From contig JADJPM010000004.1 in NCBI GenBank assembly GCA_016713245.1, positions 434,001 through 498,000 of the forward strand: 64,000 nucleotides of DNA, written 5' to 3'. This DNA is from Verrucomicrobiaceae bacterium (GTDB lineage Bacteria > Verrucomicrobiota > Verrucomicrobiia > Verrucomicrobiales > Verrucomicrobiaceae). This document shows, in pieces, positions 25,205-32,788 of the stretch (the stretch's first letter is position 1; each line of letters begins with the position of its first letter). Both the position numbers and the translations under genes were made by a program. Below the pieces are notes generated by a model. That model was not told where the DNA came from, did not search any database, and was given only the letters and a program-made list of their open reading frames with translations.

Positions 25205-26514
25205 ACACCTGGAGCCTAGCCCTGAGAAATGTCTGGCGAAACACACGCCGCACCTCCGTCACCATGATGGCCATAGCGCTTTCATGTGCAGGTCTGATGC
25301 TCTTTGGCGGCTACATTTCATGGGCACACTTGGCGAGTGAAGTGCACACCGTGATGATCTCTGGTCACCTGCAGCTCTTCAAAGAGGGGTTCCTCGAAAA
25401 AGGCTCCGGCAACCCCGCAGGCTACGCGATCTCGAACTACGATGAGCTGCGAGACCTGCTCCTGCTTGATCCCGTCCTTGCCTCCAAGCTCGATCTCGTC
25501 ACCGGCCAGTTGATTGTGCAGGGCATCGTGAACAACTCTGCCAAGAAAACCTCTGCGACCTTTGCGGGTTTCGGCTGCTTTGCCAGTGACATCGAGCGCA
25601 TCATCCGATGGAATCCCTATGACCTCACCGAAGCACGTGATCTTGCCGCTAACAGCCATCTGTTCGCCGCTAAGCCCGAGCTAGATGATACGGACCCCGA
25701 AGGCATCACCCTCGGTGAGGGCCTCGCGCGTGTGCTGGAAGTGAAGCCGGATGAGTTGAAGGCCAAAGAGCGCCCCTCAGTGGAGCTGATGTCGCTGCCG
25801 CCAGCGGGCGGGCTGCCAAATATGGTCTCAGGCACCGTCCGCCAGACGAGCATCCGTGCGCTGGAGCAGATCGACAACCATCTCGTGGTTATGCCCATCA
25901 AGCTCGCCAACGAGTTGGTGTTTCCTGGCGAACCCCTGCACGTCACATCCTTGCAGATTCTGCTAAAGCGCACGGCTGACATTCCAGCCGTACAGCAGCG
26001 TATCGCCGAACTGAATGCCAGCCATCAGCTCGGCATCGAGCAGCGCACATGCACGGAGCTGAACCCCAATAACGTCCGCTCACTCGGCATGATGGACATG
26101 TTCTTCGTCTTCGCCTTTTGCATCGTCTCAGTCGTGCTCGTGTTTACCATCTATAACACCATGATGATGGGCATCGTCGAGCGCACACGCGAGATCGGTG
26201 CCATTCGTGCCATGGGCGTCACGCGCGGCGGCATCGTGACCATGTTCGTGCAGGAAGGCATCGTCATTGGCCTCATCGGTGGCACCTTAGGCGTGGCGCT
26301 CGGCCTGTTCGCCGCCTGGTGCATCAATCACGCGATGATCCTCTACACCCCCCCCTATGTGAATGTGCAGGCCAAACTGGAGGTCTTCTGCGCGCGGCCA
26401 CCGACCATCATCATCGCCAGCTTCCTCAGTTGCTTTTTCATCGCGCTCATCGCTTCCTTCTTCCCCGCACGCCGGGCCAGCCGCATGGGCATCGCCGAGG
26501 CGCTTCGTCATTGA
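25201..26514 (+). CDS. FtsX/MacB/LolE-like ABC permease
   Basis: A 437-residue permease with the type VII fold. One membrane segment lies near 18-40 ('TSVTMMAIALSCAGLMLFGGYIS'), followed by a periplasmic domain of about 250 residues. Three C-terminal segments follow: about 299-325 ('MFFVFAFCIVSVVLVFTIYN'), about 347-375 ('VQEGIVIGLIGGTLGVALGL') and about 400-425 ('TIIIASFLSCFFIALIASFF'). The cytoplasmic 'RTREIGAIRAMGVTRGGIV' coupling motif is clear. Such permeases extract or eject lipids, lipoproteins or macrolide-like molecules. Context suggests the substrate is made by the divergent fusion enzyme. Confidence 0.92.
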   Translation: MNTWSLALRNVWRNTRRTSVTMMAIALSCAGLMLFGGYISWAHLASEVHTVMISGHLQLFKEGFLEKGSGNPAGYAISNYDELRDLLLLDPVLASKLDLVTGQLIVQGIVNNSAKKTSATFAGFGCFASDIERIIRWNPYDLTEARDLAANSHLFAAKPELDDTDPEGITLGEGLARVLEVKPDELKAKERPSVELMSLPPAGGLPNMVSGTVRQTSIRALEQIDNHLVVMPIKLANELVFPGEPLHVTSLQILLKRTADIPAVQQRIAELNASHQLGIEQRTCTELNPNNVRSLGMMDMFFVFAFCIVSVVLVFTIYNTMMMGIVERTREIGAIRAMGVTRGGIVTMFVQEGIVIGLIGGTLGVALGLFAAWCINHAMILYTPPYVNVQAKLEVFCARPPTIIIASFLSCFFIALIASFFPARRASRMGIAEALRH

Positions 26515-26519
26515 ATGTT

Positions 26520-27287
26520 ATGAAGACCTTGATCCTTCTCAGTTGCTGTCTGGCGCTTTCATCGGTGCTCGCCCAGGACATGAACACGCAGCTGCCCCTT
26601 GTGAGAAAACTCGATGCCATGCGCCTGCCTTCGGAGGATTTCACCGCGCGTGTGACGATTCAGAAATCGAAAACCGGCTCATCCGAGATCGATGATGCCC
26701 AATTCCGCCAGTATTCGAGGCGTCGCAGCGAGCCGGGCGGCCGCGTGATCCTCGACACTCTCGTGATCTGTGATCAACCCAAGAAAGATGCCGGGAAGAT
26801 GATCCTCTTCGTTGGAGATGTCTGCTGGTTCTTCGATCCGCGCGCTAGGCGTGCCACACGCATGTCTTCGCAGCAAGTCGCGTCACAGGCACTCGTCGCT
26901 GACTTGATGAACTGGCGTTTCGCCGACGATTTCGACCATCAAAAGGCCGGGCAGGAGCCTGTGAGCCAAGAAGGCTTGTCCCATTCATGCATGGTGCTCG
27001 ACTTCACGCCAAAGCCCGGCATGAAGAATCGTCCGGCCCTCGTTCGCTGCTGGATCGACACCGCTGGCCGCATTTGGAAAGCCGAGCACTACACCGCGAG
27101 TCGAAAAATTTTCCGCACCGTGCTGTTCACCCACTATGAGACCGTTCTCGGTGCCGAGCGCGCCACTGGGCTGCGCATTGTTCACCGTGGTGAGGTCGAA
27201 GAAATCACTCTCAAAGAGATCAAAGCCTCACAGAGCCCCGCCTCCTACTTTGATCCCCAGCACTTGCCATCCATTGCGGCTCCGTAG
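26520..27287 (+). CDS. LolA-like periplasmic lipid/lipoprotein carrier
   Basis: A 255-residue protein with signal peptide MKTLILLSCCLALSSVLAQ. The rest resembles the outer-membrane lipoprotein-sorting (LolA/LolB-like, COG2834) fold: 'LPSEDFTARVTIQ', 'GKMILFVGDVCWFFDPRARRATRMSSQQ', 'MVLDFTPKPGMKNRPALVRCWID' and 'RIVHRGEVEEITLKEIKAS'. It starts six bases after the permease stop and is surely in the same operon. Together they form ATPase, permease and periplasmic chaperone, parallel to LolCDE-LolA, for carrying a hydrophobic cargo. Confidence 0.85.
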   Translation: MKTLILLSCCLALSSVLAQDMNTQLPLVRKLDAMRLPSEDFTARVTIQKSKTGSSEIDDAQFRQYSRRRSEPGGRVILDTLVICDQPKKDAGKMILFVGDVCWFFDPRARRATRMSSQQVASQALVADLMNWRFADDFDHQKAGQEPVSQEGLSHSCMVLDFTPKPGMKNRPALVRCWIDTAGRIWKAEHYTASRKIFRTVLFTHYETVLGAERATGLRIVHRGEVEEITLKEIKASQSPASYFDPQHLPSIAAP

Positions 27288-27312
27288 AAGGCTGAAAACC
27301 CTCGAATTACCT

Positions 27313-28005
27313 TTACGCCACCGTTTGTGCATGCACCGCCTCGCAGATCAGGCGCAGGGAGGCTTCGAGATTGCCGTCGGCGGTTTTGAAAGCATCCGCG
27401 TCGATGGTGAGTGGCGCTCCGAGCACAACGAGCGGTGCACCATACTTCGGGCACTGGATTGCCTGCTCCAAACTCAAACCGCCGACGGCTTGCACGGGCA
27501 CTTTCACGGCTTGGACGACTTCGCGGAGCTTATCGAGCGGGCTGGGCATGCGGTGGCCGGCGGCGGCGATGCCGCGGCGCTCGTCGTAGCCAATGTGGTG
27601 GATGACGTAGTCGCAGCCGAGGTCTTCGAGCCATTTCGCTCCCGCGACCATGTCCTCGCAGATCATGTTATCGCCCATCACCTTGCAGCCGAAGTCCTTT
27701 CCGGCCTTCACGACGCATTTCACGGTCTCCGCATGCGCACGAGCCATCACGACGACATGAGTGGCACCGGCCTTGGCCATCATTTCGGCTTCCAGGTAGC
27801 CGCCGTCCATCGTTTTGAGGTCGGCGACGATCGGCGTGGTCGGAAACGCCTTCCGCAGAGCACGCACGCCATGCAGACCCTCGGCGAGAATGAGCGGCGT
27901 GCCAGCCTCCAGCCAGTCCACACCGGCGCGCATGGCCAAAGCGGCGGTTTCGAGGGCTTCATCGATGTTCGTGAGGTCGAGGCTGATCTGGACGATGGGT
28001 TTCAT
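27313..28005 (-). CDS. 3-keto-L-gulonate-6-phosphate decarboxylase / hexulose-6-phosphate synthase family protein
   Basis: A 230-residue TIM barrel of the OMP decarboxylase suprafamily. Landmarks are 'QISLDLTNIDEALETA', 'GVDWLEAGTPLILAEGL', the metal/substrate motif 'IVADLKTMDGGYLEAEMM' (D-x-K-x-x-D), 'YVIHHIGYDERRGIA' and 'PVQAVGGLSLEQA'. Members either decarboxylate 3-keto-L-gulonate 6-phosphate (ascorbate/ulosonate catabolism) or condense formaldehyde with ribulose 5-phosphate. No phosphohexuloisomerase or ulaD-type neighbours are visible, so the choice is open. ATG 28003-28005 begins the family core. The gene is divergent from a PAS-AraC regulator only 44 bases away, its likely controller. 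Confidence 0.85.
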   Translation of the reverse strand: MKPIVQISLDLTNIDEALETAALAMRAGVDWLEAGTPLILAEGLHGVRALRKAFPTTPIVADLKTMDGGYLEAEMMAKAGATHVVVMARAHAETVKCVVKAGKDFGCKVMGDNMICEDMVAGAKWLEDLGCDYVIHHIGYDERRGIAAAGHRMPSPLDKLREVVQAVKVPVQAVGGLSLEQAIQCPKYGAPLVVLGAPLTIDADAFKTADGNLEASLRLICEAVHAQTVA

Positions 28006-28049
28006 GATTGCGCAGCAAAGCAAAGCCGGGCATTCTCGTCACGACAAAG

Positions 28050-28856
28050 ATGATGCGAAATGCGACACCCCTCAAGCCTCTCGACCGTCAGCAGCGATCC
28101 ACGGCGGTCATCCGGCGCTGGAAGCAGCAGCGGGATGCGTGGATGACCTCCCTGGAGCCCTCGATGCTGTTTCAGCGGCTCTTTGATCATCTGCCCGGCG
28201 TCTATTTCTTCGCCAAGAACCGCGACGGCCATCTCATGTTTGCCAGCCAGGGCTTGCTGCAACGCTATCAGATGCACGACGACTCCGAATTCATCGGACG
28301 CACGGATTTTGACATCAATCCCGACACCATGGCGCAGGCCTATGTGGATGACGACAAGCGCTTGCTTGCCGGTCAGGCACGCATTATCGAGCGCATCGAG
28401 CTGTGGTGGGATCGCCAGGGCATGCCGGACTGGTTTCTCGTGACGAAGCTGCCGCTCTACGACCGCCGTGGCCGCGTGCAGGGGGTGATGGGCACGCTGC
28501 GCCGTCCCGATGAGGCCGAGCGAAGGCTGCCCGTCTTCCAAACCGTGGCGCAGGCCGTCGAGCTCATCCGACGTGATTTCTCCAAGCCGCTCAAAATCGA
28601 AGACATCGCCAAATCTTGTGGCCAATCCGTCCGCCAGCTCCAGCGCCGCTTTCAGAGCGCCTTCGGCATCGCCCCGCAGGAGTTTCTCATCCGCACCCGT
28701 GTGCTGGAAGCCACCAAACTGCTCGAACAAAGCACCCTCTCCGCCAATGAGATCGCCACGCGGTGTGGCTTCGTCGATCAAAGCAGCTTCTCCCAGCACT
28801 TCCGCAAACGCATCGGCAGCTCGCCCGCAACCTATCGGAAGCGGACGGGAGCATGA
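28050..28856 (+). CDS. AraC family regulator with N-terminal PAS domain
   Basis: A 268-residue transcription factor. A PAS-like sensor occupies about 40-155 ('FDHLPGVYFFAKNRDGHLMFAS', 'FIGRTDFDINPDTMAQAYVDDD', 'DWFLVTKLPLYDRRGRVQGVMG'). The C-terminal 100 residues carry two AraC helix-turn-helix motifs ('LKIEDIAKSCGQSVRQLQRRF' region and 'SANEIATRCGFVDQSSFSQHF'). The start is ATG 28050 or 28053; TTG 28008 is possible but would overlap the divergent leader. Its position opposite the KGPDC/HPS-like gene suggests that gene is a target. Confidence 0.9.
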   Translation: MMRNATPLKPLDRQQRSTAVIRRWKQQRDAWMTSLEPSMLFQRLFDHLPGVYFFAKNRDGHLMFASQGLLQRYQMHDDSEFIGRTDFDINPDTMAQAYVDDDKRLLAGQARIIERIELWWDRQGMPDWFLVTKLPLYDRRGRVQGVMGTLRRPDEAERRLPVFQTVAQAVELIRRDFSKPLKIEDIAKSCGQSVRQLQRRFQSAFGIAPQEFLIRTRVLEATKLLEQSTLSANEIATRCGFVDQSSFSQHFRKRIGSSPATYRKRTGA

Positions 28857-28951
28857 AACGCCTCGCGAGAAGAAATTGAGAACAGACAATTGGAAAACGG
28901 CTTCGAGGTCCGTTATCGGACTCTCTCCAACTCGAAACTTTGATCCCACCC

Positions 28952-29392
28952 ATGTCTCCCCAGCAAAAAGCAGAATCCCTCGGCCTCACCTTCACGAAGC
29001 AGGCCCCCGGCTACCTGAACCTCTGCATCCGCAGCGGCAACCAGCTCCTCACTTCCGGCCATGTCAGCGACCTCAAAGGCAAGCTCGGAGCCGGTGTCTC
29101 GACCGAGGACGGCTACAAGGCCGCGAAGAACTGCGCCGAAAAGGTCCTGCGCTCCGTTTGGGACACCCACGGCACGCTCGATGGTCTCAAAGTCATCAAA
29201 GTGCTCGGCTGCGTGAACTCCACGCTCGAGTACAGTGACCAGCACCTCGTCATCAACGGCTGCAGCGACCTCCTCCACGAAATCTTCGGCAAAGAAGGCG
29301 ATGGCTACCACGCCCGCAGCGCCCTCGGCTTCGCCCAGCTCCCCACCGGCGCCGCCGTCGAGGTCGAGGCGATCTTTGAGATCAAGGCGTGA
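28952..29392 (+). CDS. RidA/YjgF-YER057c-UK114 family protein
   Basis: A 146-residue trimeric-fold protein of the Atu1372-like subgroup: 'KAESLGLTFTKQAPGYLNLC', 'GNQLLTSGHVSDLKGKLGAG', 'AEKVLRSVWDTHGTLDGLKVIKVLG' and 'ARSALGFAQLPTGAAVEVEAIFEI'. The catalytic-type arginine (HARSALGFAQLP) found in deaminating RidA proteins is present. RidA proteins hydrolyse reactive enamine/imine intermediates from amino-acid metabolism. ATG 28952 is preferred over an upstream TTG. The stop codon abuts a palindromic repeat. Confidence 0.88.
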   Translation: MSPQQKAESLGLTFTKQAPGYLNLCIRSGNQLLTSGHVSDLKGKLGAGVSTEDGYKAAKNCAEKVLRSVWDTHGTLDGLKVIKVLGCVNSTLEYSDQHLVINGCSDLLHEIFGKEGDGYHARSALGFAQLPTGAAVEVEAIFEIKA

Positions 29393-29452
29393 GTGTGGCG
29401 CAGTCCTCTGGACTGACTCTTCCTGATCAGCCCGGAGGGCTGAACCACACTC
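29391..29452. repeat. Outer-stem plus two-hairpin palindrome at the RidA-family stop codon
   Basis: The outer arms gagtgtgg (29391-29398) and ccacactc (29445-29452) enclose two hairpins, cagtcctctggactg (29401-29415) and cagcccggagggctg (29428-29442). This is the same architecture as the elements at 2790, 5969 and 9219. It begins inside the stop codon of the RidA-family gene and lies 56 bases before miaB. Confidence 0.8.
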
Positions 29453-29507
29453 TCTCCTCGCCGCTCCTTGCGCCCTCTCCTGCGGGAAGCTACTCTCCCC
29501 GCCCCCA

Positions 29508-30866
29508 ATGCCCCGCGTCCACATCAAAACCTACGGCTGCCAGATGAACGAGCGCGACACCGAGCAGGTGTCGCAGATGTTCGTCGAGCGCGGCTACACC
29601 ATGACGGCGACCGATACGGACGCGGATGTGGTTTTGATCAACACCTGCTCCGTCCGCGATCAGGCGGAACAGAAAGCCATGGGTAAGATGGGCATGGTGC
29701 GCCGTCGGCGCATCCCGCTTGTTACTGGTTTCATGGGCTGCATGGCGCAGAGCCGTGGCAGCGAGTTGGTGGACAAGGCGAAGGTCGATCTTGTCGTCGG
29801 CACGCAGAAGTATCACCGCGTCGTCGATTACGTCGATGAGATCATCCGCGCCAAAGAAGCGAAGCAGATGGACGACGAGCGCTTTTCCATCGTCGATGTC
29901 GAGGAGGAGGAGCAGTCGCAGAACACCATCCGCGATCACACGCTGAAGGAAAAGCAGGCCAGCGCCTTCGTGAGCATCATGCAGGGCTGCAACATGAAGT
30001 GCACCTTCTGCATCGTGCCCTACACCCGCGGCGGCGAGCGCGGCAGACCCATCGCCGACATCGTGGAGGAGGTGAAACGCCTCGCGGATCGCGGCGTGAA
30101 GGAAGTCACGCTGCTCGGCCAGATCGTGAATCTTTATGGCCGTCACGAATTCCCCGCCGTCGATGGCAAAAGCCCCTTCGTGCAGCTTTTGGAGGCCGTG
30201 CACGAGGTTCCCGGCATCCAGCGCATCCGTTTCACCAGCCCACATCCCATCGGCTACAAAAAAGACCTCATCGAGGCCTTCACCTACCTGCCGAAGCTCG
30301 CCGAGCACGTCCACCTGCCCGTGCAAAGCGGCAGCGACGCCATTTTGAAGCGCATGCACCGGCCCTACACCGCCGCGAAGTTCACCGAACTCGTCCAGCG
30401 CATCCGCTCCGCCCGTCCTGACATCGCGGTGACCACCGATGTCATCGTCGGCTTCCCCGGCGAGACGGAAGAGAACTACCTGGAGACGCGAAAGCTCTTC
30501 GAAGACATCCGTTTCGACAACGCCTTCGTCTTCCGCTACTCCAAACGCCGCGGCACCCCCGCCGCCGAGATGGAAGAAGCCACCCAAGTGCCGGAGCCCG
30601 TCAAAGAAGCCCGCAATCAAGACCTCCTCGGCCTCGTGAATAGCATCGCCCTGCCGATGTACGATCAACTCGTCGGCAAAGACGTTGAGATCCTCTGCGA
30701 AGGCCCCAGCAAGACCAACGACCAGCGCCTCACCGGCCGCACCGGCAGCAACCGCATCGTCGTCTTCGACGGCAACCCCGCACGCCACACCGGCGAGATC
30801 TTCAAGATTCGCATCACCGAAGCGGGGCACTTCACGCTATTTGGGGATCCCGTGATCGCCAATTGA
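29508..30866 (+). CDS. miaB: tRNA-2-methylthio-N6-dimethylallyladenosine synthase
   Basis: A 452-residue radical-SAM methylthiotransferase that adds the methylthio group to i6A37 of tRNAs. An N-terminal UPF0004 domain holds three cluster cysteines ('KTYGCQMNERDTE', 'LINTCSVRDQAE', 'GFMGCMAQ'). The radical SAM motif is 'QGCNMKCTFCIVPYTRGGERGR' with C-x3-C-x2-C, and a C-terminal TRAM domain ends at about 445. The loop usually written LLGQNVN is LLGQIVN here. The length is normal. It is convergent with the KdpE-like regulator. Confidence 0.96.
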   Translation: MPRVHIKTYGCQMNERDTEQVSQMFVERGYTMTATDTDADVVLINTCSVRDQAEQKAMGKMGMVRRRRIPLVTGFMGCMAQSRGSELVDKAKVDLVVGTQKYHRVVDYVDEIIRAKEAKQMDDERFSIVDVEEEEQSQNTIRDHTLKEKQASAFVSIMQGCNMKCTFCIVPYTRGGERGRPIADIVEEVKRLADRGVKEVTLLGQIVNLYGRHEFPAVDGKSPFVQLLEAVHEVPGIQRIRFTSPHPIGYKKDLIEAFTYLPKLAEHVHLPVQSGSDAILKRMHRPYTAAKFTELVQRIRSARPDIAVTTDVIVGFPGETEENYLETRKLFEDIRFDNAFVFRYSKRRGTPAAEMEEATQVPEPVKEARNQDLLGLVNSIALPMYDQLVGKDVEILCEGPSKTNDQRLTGRTGSNRIVVFDGNPARHTGEIFKIRITEAGHFTLFGDPVIAN

Positions 30867-30923
30867 TCCGCAGATTCGGCTTCCAGGTGATTTCGAAAAA
30901 CCGCGAGCTTCAAACGCGGCTCC

Positions 30924-31586
30924 TCACGCCTCCAACCGATACCCGATGCCCGGTTCGTTCACGATGCGGATGCCGCGATCACCGAGTTTTTTGCGCAGGT
31001 GGTTGATGTGGACGCGCAGGCCTTCACTGGGGTCGCTGGACTGGCCGGGCCAGACTTGCTTCACGATCTGGTTTTGCGTCACAATGCGGCCCGCGTGCTC
31101 GGTGAGCACTTTGAGCAGCGCAAACTCGGTCGGGGTGAGTTTGAGGGCTTCATCGGCGATTTGGGCCTCGTGATGCAGCAGATCGACTTTGAGCGGTCCG
31201 GCGATGATTTCGGGTGTGTGACGCGGTCCGCGTCGGCGCTGGATGACATCGAGTCGCGCCAGCAGTTCCGCACTGCCAAAAGGCTTCGTCACATAGTCAT
31301 CGGCACCGATTTCGAGGGCCTGGACCTTCGTGGCCTCTTGATCGCGCACACTCAAAATGAGCACCGGCACATCGCTCCACTCGCGCAGACGTTTCAGCAC
31401 CTCCAGGCCGCCGAGACCCGGCAGGCCGAGATCGAGCAAAACGACATCGGGGCGATGAAACGCGGCCTCTTGAAGCCCCCGCTGGCCTTCATCTGCCTCG
31501 CAGACCTCGTAGCCGCGGGACTCCAGCAGCATGCGCAGCAGGCGGCGCATCTGCTGCTCGTCGTCGATGATCAGGGCTTTGCTCAT
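30924..31586 (-). CDS. kdpE: KdpE-like OmpR/PhoB-family response regulator
   Basis: A 220-residue regulator. The receiver domain has acidic residues in 'ALIIDDEQQ' and phosphoacceptor Asp52 in 'VVLLDLGLPGLGG', with Lys in 'YVTKPFGSAELLAR'. The winged-helix domain contains 'LTPTEFALLKVLTEHAGRIVT' and 'VHINHLRKKLGDRGIRIVNEPGIGYRLEA', characteristic of KdpE. It is translated from ATG overlapping the sensor stop by four bases, so the kinase and regulator are co-translated. No kdpFABC genes are in the window; kup lies upstream in the same orientation, making kup the probable target. Confidence 0.85.
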   Translation of the reverse strand: MSKALIIDDEQQMRRLLRMLLESRGYEVCEADEGQRGLQEAAFHRPDVVLLDLGLPGLGGLEVLKRLREWSDVPVLILSVRDQEATKVQALEIGADDYVTKPFGSAELLARLDVIQRRRGPRHTPEIIAGPLKVDLLHHEAQIADEALKLTPTEFALLKVLTEHAGRIVTQNQIVKQVWPGQSSDPSEGLRVHINHLRKKLGDRGIRIVNEPGIGYRLEA

Positions 31587-32677
31587 GGCTGGCGTGTTTT
31601 GACCGGCAGGCTGAAAAGGAACTCCGCGCCGCCTTCCGGATGGTTGCGCACAGTGATGTCACCCTTCATCGCCCGCATCAAGCCGCGCGAGATGGCCAGG
31701 CCAAGCCCCGTGCCGCCCGCTGGCGCTCCGGGAGCGCGGGCAAACTTCTCAAACACTCGCTCCTCCATCTCCGGCGGCAAACCGGGCCCGTGATCACGCA
31801 CGCGGATCTCCAAAGCGCTTTCCGGCGTCAATGCCGCGTGGATTTCGATCTCACTCCCCGCCGGCACATGCTGCGTGGCATTGTGCAGCACGTTGGCGAG
31901 CGCTTGGGAGAGCAATCGGTTGTCGAGCTTGAGCAGCGGCAGGTTCTCCGCGCCGATGATGCGCAGCGGATGCGGCAGAAGTTCGCGCTGAAGGGGCGAA
32001 GTGGCCGAATGAATCACATCGAGGAACTCGCACCAGTCGGGAGAGGGCTTCACGGCATCGGATTCGACTCGGGTGATCTCCAAAAAGTTCTCCACGATGC
32101 GCTGGAGCCTCCGCGTGGCCGTGTCGATCTCCGCCGCGAAGGGATTCGAGGTGCCCAGGCCATCCAAGGCCGTGCGGATGATCGTGATGGGCGTTTTCAG
32201 CTCGTGCGAAACGCTGTCGAGCAGCGTGCGATGCAGTCTCTCAGCCTCTGCGGCCAGCTCGGCGCGATGTTTCGCCTCCTGAAGCTGCTCTTGCTCGCGA
32301 TGCGTGCGCTCCAGCGCCGATTCACGCTCGCGGAGCTTCGTGATGAGATGCCCCATGCTCAGCGCCACGACGAAGAACATCGCAAACATGACCACGTCCT
32401 CCGGTTTCTCGATGTGAAACGTGAATCGCGGCGGGATGAAAATGAAATTCCAAACCAGCGCACTCACCACCCCCATCGCCAACACCGGCCCGCGATTCCA
32501 ACGCGTGCCCGCCAGCACGATGGCCAGCAAAAACACCAACGCCGAAAACGTGGAGCCCGTGTAGGGCAGCAACACCCAGCACACGGAGGCGAGCACGAAA
32601 AGAATCGTCAGCCCCCAGCTAAATTGGCCGACGACGTGGACGGGCACGGCTTGGCGGGGCTTGGATGGATCGTTCAT
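31583..32677 (-). CDS. Shortened KdpD-like sensor histidine kinase (DUF4118 + HisKA + HATPase)
   Basis: A 364-residue membrane kinase. Residues of about 18-110 contain four closely spaced membrane segments of DUF4118/KdpD type ('GLTILFVLASVCWVLLPYTG', 'FSALVFLLAIVLAGTRWNRGP', 'PEDVVMFAMFFVVALSMG'). A short coiled linker follows, then the H-box 'LDSVSHELKTPITIIRT' (His158), N-box region and G-boxes 'VRDHGPGLPPEMEERVF' and 'GGTGLGLAIS'. The long N-terminal KdpD and universal-stress-protein domains of classical KdpD are absent, so signal input differs from E. coli. A conserved promoter-like block lies 33-73 bases upstream. Confidence 0.9.
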   Translation of the reverse strand: MNDPSKPRQAVPVHVVGQFSWGLTILFVLASVCWVLLPYTGSTFSALVFLLAIVLAGTRWNRGPVLAMGVVSALVWNFIFIPPRFTFHIEKPEDVVMFAMFFVVALSMGHLITKLRERESALERTHREQEQLQEAKHRAELAAEAERLHRTLLDSVSHELKTPITIIRTALDGLGTSNPFAAEIDTATRRLQRIVENFLEITRVESDAVKPSPDWCEFLDVIHSATSPLQRELLPHPLRIIGAENLPLLKLDNRLLSQALANVLHNATQHVPAGSEIEIHAALTPESALEIRVRDHGPGLPPEMEERVFEKFARAPGAPAGGTGLGLAISRGLMRAMKGDITVRNHPEGGAEFLFSLPVKTRQP

Positions 32678-32709
32678 GGGCTTTATCGTGCGCGTGAAAA
32701 GCCATCACA

Positions 32710-32750
32710 CCAGTAAACAGGGCACGGCTTCGCGTTAAGAAGGTGTGAAA
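32710..32750 (-). promoter_or_regulatory. Promoter/operator block upstream of the KdpD-like kinase (shared with kup)
   Basis: Read on the minus strand: TTTCACACCTTCTTAACGC (32750-32732), then 14 bases, then TTTACTGG (32717-32710). The same arrangement (17 of 19 identical, same 14-base spacer, TTCACTGG) stands upstream of kup. TTTACT could be the -10 hexamer. The upstream part carries half-sites about 11 bases apart, as bound by OmpR/PhoB-type regulators such as KdpE. A REP copy begins two bases beyond it. Confidence 0.65.
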
Positions 32751-32751
32751 C

Positions 32752-32776
32752 GTAGAACGAGTTTTCCAACTCGTTC
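32752..32776. repeat. REP copy downstream of RAYT gene
   Basis: gtagaacgagttttccaactcgttc forms a nine-base-stem hairpin (gaacgagtt/aactcgttc) with a GTAG foot. It marks the kinase-side edge of the RAYT unit, directly beside the kinase operator. Confidence 0.85.
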
Positions 32777-32788
32777 AAGGAAGCGTGT

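Noticed and set aside
29490..30830. 446-residue frame antisense to miaB
   Set aside because: miaB has complete catalytic motifs; the antisense frame has the His/Asp/Gly-rich look of a GC-rich shadow.
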